Source of the DNA: UBA5536 sp964592595
GTDB lineage: Bacteria > Bacteroidota > Bacteroidia > Bacteroidales > F082
Length of the DNA: 64,000 bases
Assembly (NCBI GenBank): GCA_964592595.1
Contig: CAZQFH010000014.1
Span: 1-64,000, forward strand
Reading direction: 5' to 3'
Part shown: positions 62,227 through 64,000 of the stretch, piece by piece
Position numbering within the stretch: the first letter of the stretch is position 1
Layout: each line of letters opens with the position of its first letter
The notes under the pieces: model-generated
What the model was told of the DNA's origin: nothing
Databases searched by the model: none
The model's input: only the letters and a program-made list of their open reading frames with translations
Translations under genes and position numbers: made by a program

Positions 62227-62637
62227 TTAAAATTCAAATTCTTCAGCTTCAAGTAAATAAAGTAATAGGTATTCATTTGGTATTTCATCTAGCCATAAAG
62301 TATCGGCAGCAATGCTTTGATCAAACGCGTTTGTGGTATCATAAACTGATTTTTTATGCATGGTATCACCCGTGAAAGCGTATTCCCCATGTTGAAACTG
62401 CTGATTTTTCGAGGTGTCTGCATATTGCCAAACAAAATACAGGCCAACAAAAAGAACCGAAGCAGCCGCAACACTATAAAGCCTTCTGCGCCATTGCATT
62501 TTAATTCGATTTTGCTCATCCACCTGCTTTAGCATTGTTGTTTTAAGCTTCTCAAAGTAATCTTCTGGTACATTACTAAAATCCTTTTTCAAATGCTTTT
62601 GCCCTGCTTTTAAACTTTTTAAAAAATCGTCATTCAT
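62227..62637 (-). CDS. Putative anti-sigma factor (single TM)
   Basis: A 136-residue protein with a short cytoplasmic N-terminal part (about 1-48), one TM (about 53-70, LYSVAAASVLFVGLYFVW) and a periplasmic part of about 65 residues. It overlaps the end of the sigma gene by eight bases, the usual arrangement for an anti-sigma factor coupled to its sigma factor. No zinc-binding anti-sigma motif is visible, so the call rests on topology and position. Confidence 0.65.
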   Translation of the reverse strand: MNDDFLKSLKAGQKHLKKDFSNVPEDYFEKLKTTMLKQVDEQNRIKMQWRRRLYSVAAASVLFVGLYFVWQYADTSKNQQFQHGEYAFTGDTMHKKSVYDTTNAFDQSIAADTLWLDEIPNEYLLLYLLEAEEFEF

Positions 62638-63133
62638 ATTGATTAAGGTATTGTTCTATTTTCTTTACTGCCTGATGATAAGTCGCCTTTATTGTTCCTT
62701 CTGCCAGTTTAGTAATTACTGATATCTCCTTGTGCGTCATTTCGTTATAATACCTCAAACCAAAAATCAACCGCTGCTTTTCGGTGAGATGTTTCAAGGC
62801 CAATTCTAAAAGCTGTGTAGGATCTTTTTCTATTGCATTATTAGTAAAACCTACAGTCTCGTCTCCATTCTCAAGACGGAATTTTCTATGTTTTTGCTGT
62901 TTTCGGATGTGCATCAATGCTTCGTTGATAGCAATGCGAAAAAGCCATGTTTTAATGGAAGCGTTTTCTCTAAACTGATCCAATTTTTGCCAGGCCTTCA
63001 TAAGCGCATTTTGAAGCACATCATCAGCATCTTCATGATTCAACACCATACTTCTGATTTGCAAATACATAGCCTTACTATAGGTTTCGATGAGGGCTTC
63101 AAAATGCTGCTTTTTATCTTTCATTAAGCTCAA
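62630..63133 (-). CDS. ECF-type RNA polymerase sigma factor
   Basis: A 167-residue sigma-70 family protein with region 2 (about 12-80; HEDADDVLQNALMKAWQKL and IKTWLFRIAINEAL) and region 4 (about 108-163; LTEKQRLIFGLRYYNEMTHK and LAEGTIKATYHQAV). ATG at residue 1 or 4 is possible. Together with the overlapping anti-sigma-like gene it forms a signal-responsive unit. A lipoprotein gene is upstream by 24 bases on the same strand. Confidence 0.9.
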   Translation of the reverse strand: MSLMKDKKQHFEALIETYSKAMYLQIRSMVLNHEDADDVLQNALMKAWQKLDQFRENASIKTWLFRIAINEALMHIRKQQKHRKFRLENGDETVGFTNNAIEKDPTQLLELALKHLTEKQRLIFGLRYYNEMTHKEISVITKLAEGTIKATYHQAVKKIEQYLNQYE

Positions 63134-63157
63134 AGAACTTGAATCTTTGGAAAATAA

Positions 63158-63982
63158 TTACCTCAATACAATGGTGATTGTTCTGTCACCTATACTTAAC
63201 TCGGCCAGATTATCGCATTCGCCATCTCCATAGTCAAGAATCCTGAGCTGATTATTAGCAGGAGTAATCTCAACTAAACCGCTTACAGGATATCGGCAAC
63301 TTAATTCACGCCTTAAAGGTTCAATGATCTCCCGATTCACTTGCGCACCTAAACTACTTGTATAACTTCCCGAACCCTCGATCAAATAAACATCATCGCG
63401 CCAAAAAGGTGTATGATAACCCTGTATCCAAGTCCTGATTCTGCTTGATTGCCAATTGAATATCGTGCCATCGATCATGCTAACCTGTCCTTCAACCTCA
63501 ATTTGATACCAAATATGTTGTTCTTCATTCATTCCCATATTTTCAACATTCCGGAAACCAGTTACATGATTGTCATTCACATAATAGTTATCAAAACCAG
63601 TTATGATAACAGTTCCTGCCTGCCGGTAACGCCCATTGAAGGTGATTAATATTTTTCCCCTGCGGTATTTTCCATCGCGACACAAACAGTTTTCTTCACC
63701 AAAGTCGATTGTAAGTAACCTTGGCATCACAGTGGTATCAAGTGTGATAGAAACACAATCACCAAAACGAATAAAATCGCTATCGGTCGACTTTAAGTCT
63801 ATACTTTGCAGGTCGTAAGCCTGATCAGCCATATCATGAAGCTCATCATAGGTTTGTTCTACAAAACTTTCATTCAATGAAGCTGTTTCTTCAGAGCCTG
63901 AATTTTCCTGTGCTTCTTTTTTACAAGAGAATAAAACGACTGCACTCCACAATATCAGCGAAAGAATTTTTAATGTTTTCAT
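63158..63982 (-). CDS. Putative lipoprotein upstream of the ECF sigma gene
   Basis: A 274-residue lipoprotein with signal sequence and lipobox VVLFSC (Cys20). The mature part is polar and beta-rich (RFGDCVSITLDTTVMPRLLTI, FNGRYRQAGTVIITGFDNYYV, VEGQVSMIDGTIFNW), with Cys residues in FGEENCLCRDG, RELSC and DGECDN that could pair. I do not recognise a family. It is the first gene of the minus-strand set and its ATG lies 18 bases from the window edge, so earlier genes may exist beyond. Confidence 0.7.
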   Translation of the reverse strand: MKTLKILSLILWSAVVLFSCKKEAQENSGSEETASLNESFVEQTYDELHDMADQAYDLQSIDLKSTDSDFIRFGDCVSITLDTTVMPRLLTIDFGEENCLCRDGKYRRGKILITFNGRYRQAGTVIITGFDNYYVNDNHVTGFRNVENMGMNEEQHIWYQIEVEGQVSMIDGTIFNWQSSRIRTWIQGYHTPFWRDDVYLIEGSGSYTSSLGAQVNREIIEPLRRELSCRYPVSGLVEITPANNQLRILDYGDGECDNLAELSIGDRTITIVLR

Positions 63983-64000
63983 AAATTTTTGTCGTATTAA

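Noticed and set aside
1..64000. CRISPR arrays, tRNA or rRNA genes and riboswitches
   Set aside because: No regularly spaced repeats, tRNA-like or rRNA-like sequence, or recognisable riboswitch core was seen, though small RNAs could be missed by reading alone.

Overview
The window looks like a stretch of chromosome from a member of the Bacteroidota, probably a free-living or environmental Bacteroidales/Marinilabiliales-type bacterium. The evidence is a low G+C, A/T-rich sequence; repeated promoter-like TAnnTTTG elements, several with TTTG about 20 bases upstream (the Bacteroidota primary-sigma consensus); weak purine-rich ribosome binding sites and several TTG starts; secreted proteins ending in type IX secretion (T9SS) sorting domains; many lipoproteins; and families typical of this phylum (DUF3078, DUF4293 next to rho, rhomboids with a C-terminal extension). 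No rRNA, tRNA, CRISPR array, phage or transposase gene was seen.

Layout. 1-3.9 kb: the 3' end of an unknown gene, two tandem rhomboid proteases and uvrB. 4.1-27.4 kb: a co-directional exopolysaccharide (EPS) locus. It begins with a stand-alone receiver protein and a pseudo-receiver/phosphoglycosyl-transferase fusion (the likely initiating enzyme). Then come a short TolC-like protein, a Wzz/GumC-like co-polymerase carrying an internal LysM domain and a degenerate kinase-like domain, a Wzx-type flippase, a Wzy/ligase-type polymerase, seven glycosyltransferases (four of them a duplicated two-gene module), an acyltransferase, two methyltransferases and a secreted beta-helix protein. It ends with a hybrid histidine kinase, a 176-bp MITE-like element and a second stand-alone receiver. 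27.4-31.3 kb (minus strand): nrnA followed by three FKBP-type lipoproteins. 31.4-35.4 kb: ndk, an XRE regulator, an AT-rich intergenic region with repeated palindromes, and a divergent TPR histidine kinase with a NarL-type regulator. 35.6-39.2 kb (minus): a T9SS-exported subtilase and an M1-type metallopeptidase. 39.3-48.3 kb: aldehyde dehydrogenase, trmD, rplS, rlmB, a double TonB-C protein, DUF3078, a phosphoesterase, DUF4293, rho and a YbaK-type deacylase. 48.4-55.8 kb: arginine deiminase, a membrane adenylate cyclase, an HD-type protein, a GT-C membrane protein and ligA. 55.8-64 kb: an MsbA-like ABC exporter, an SRPBCC-GyrI-like protein, a MalY-type PLP enzyme, a second GT-C-like protein, and an ECF sigma cluster (lipoprotein, sigma factor, anti-sigma-like protein, Spy-like protein).

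How the genes work together. The EPS locus has most parts of a Wzx/Wzy pathway: an initiating transferase, chain-extending glycosyltransferases, decoration enzymes, flippase, polymerase and co-polymerase. Two-component proteins lie at both ends, which suggests that synthesis or export is under phosphorelay control (inference). No Wza-type OPX exporter was recognised; the short TolC-like protein is the only outer-membrane candidate. The remainder is mostly housekeeping and envelope functions. The most unusual items are the LysM-containing co-polymerase, the pseudo-receiver/PGT fusion, the MITE-like repeat, the XRE palindrome array and the cyclase-HD pair.
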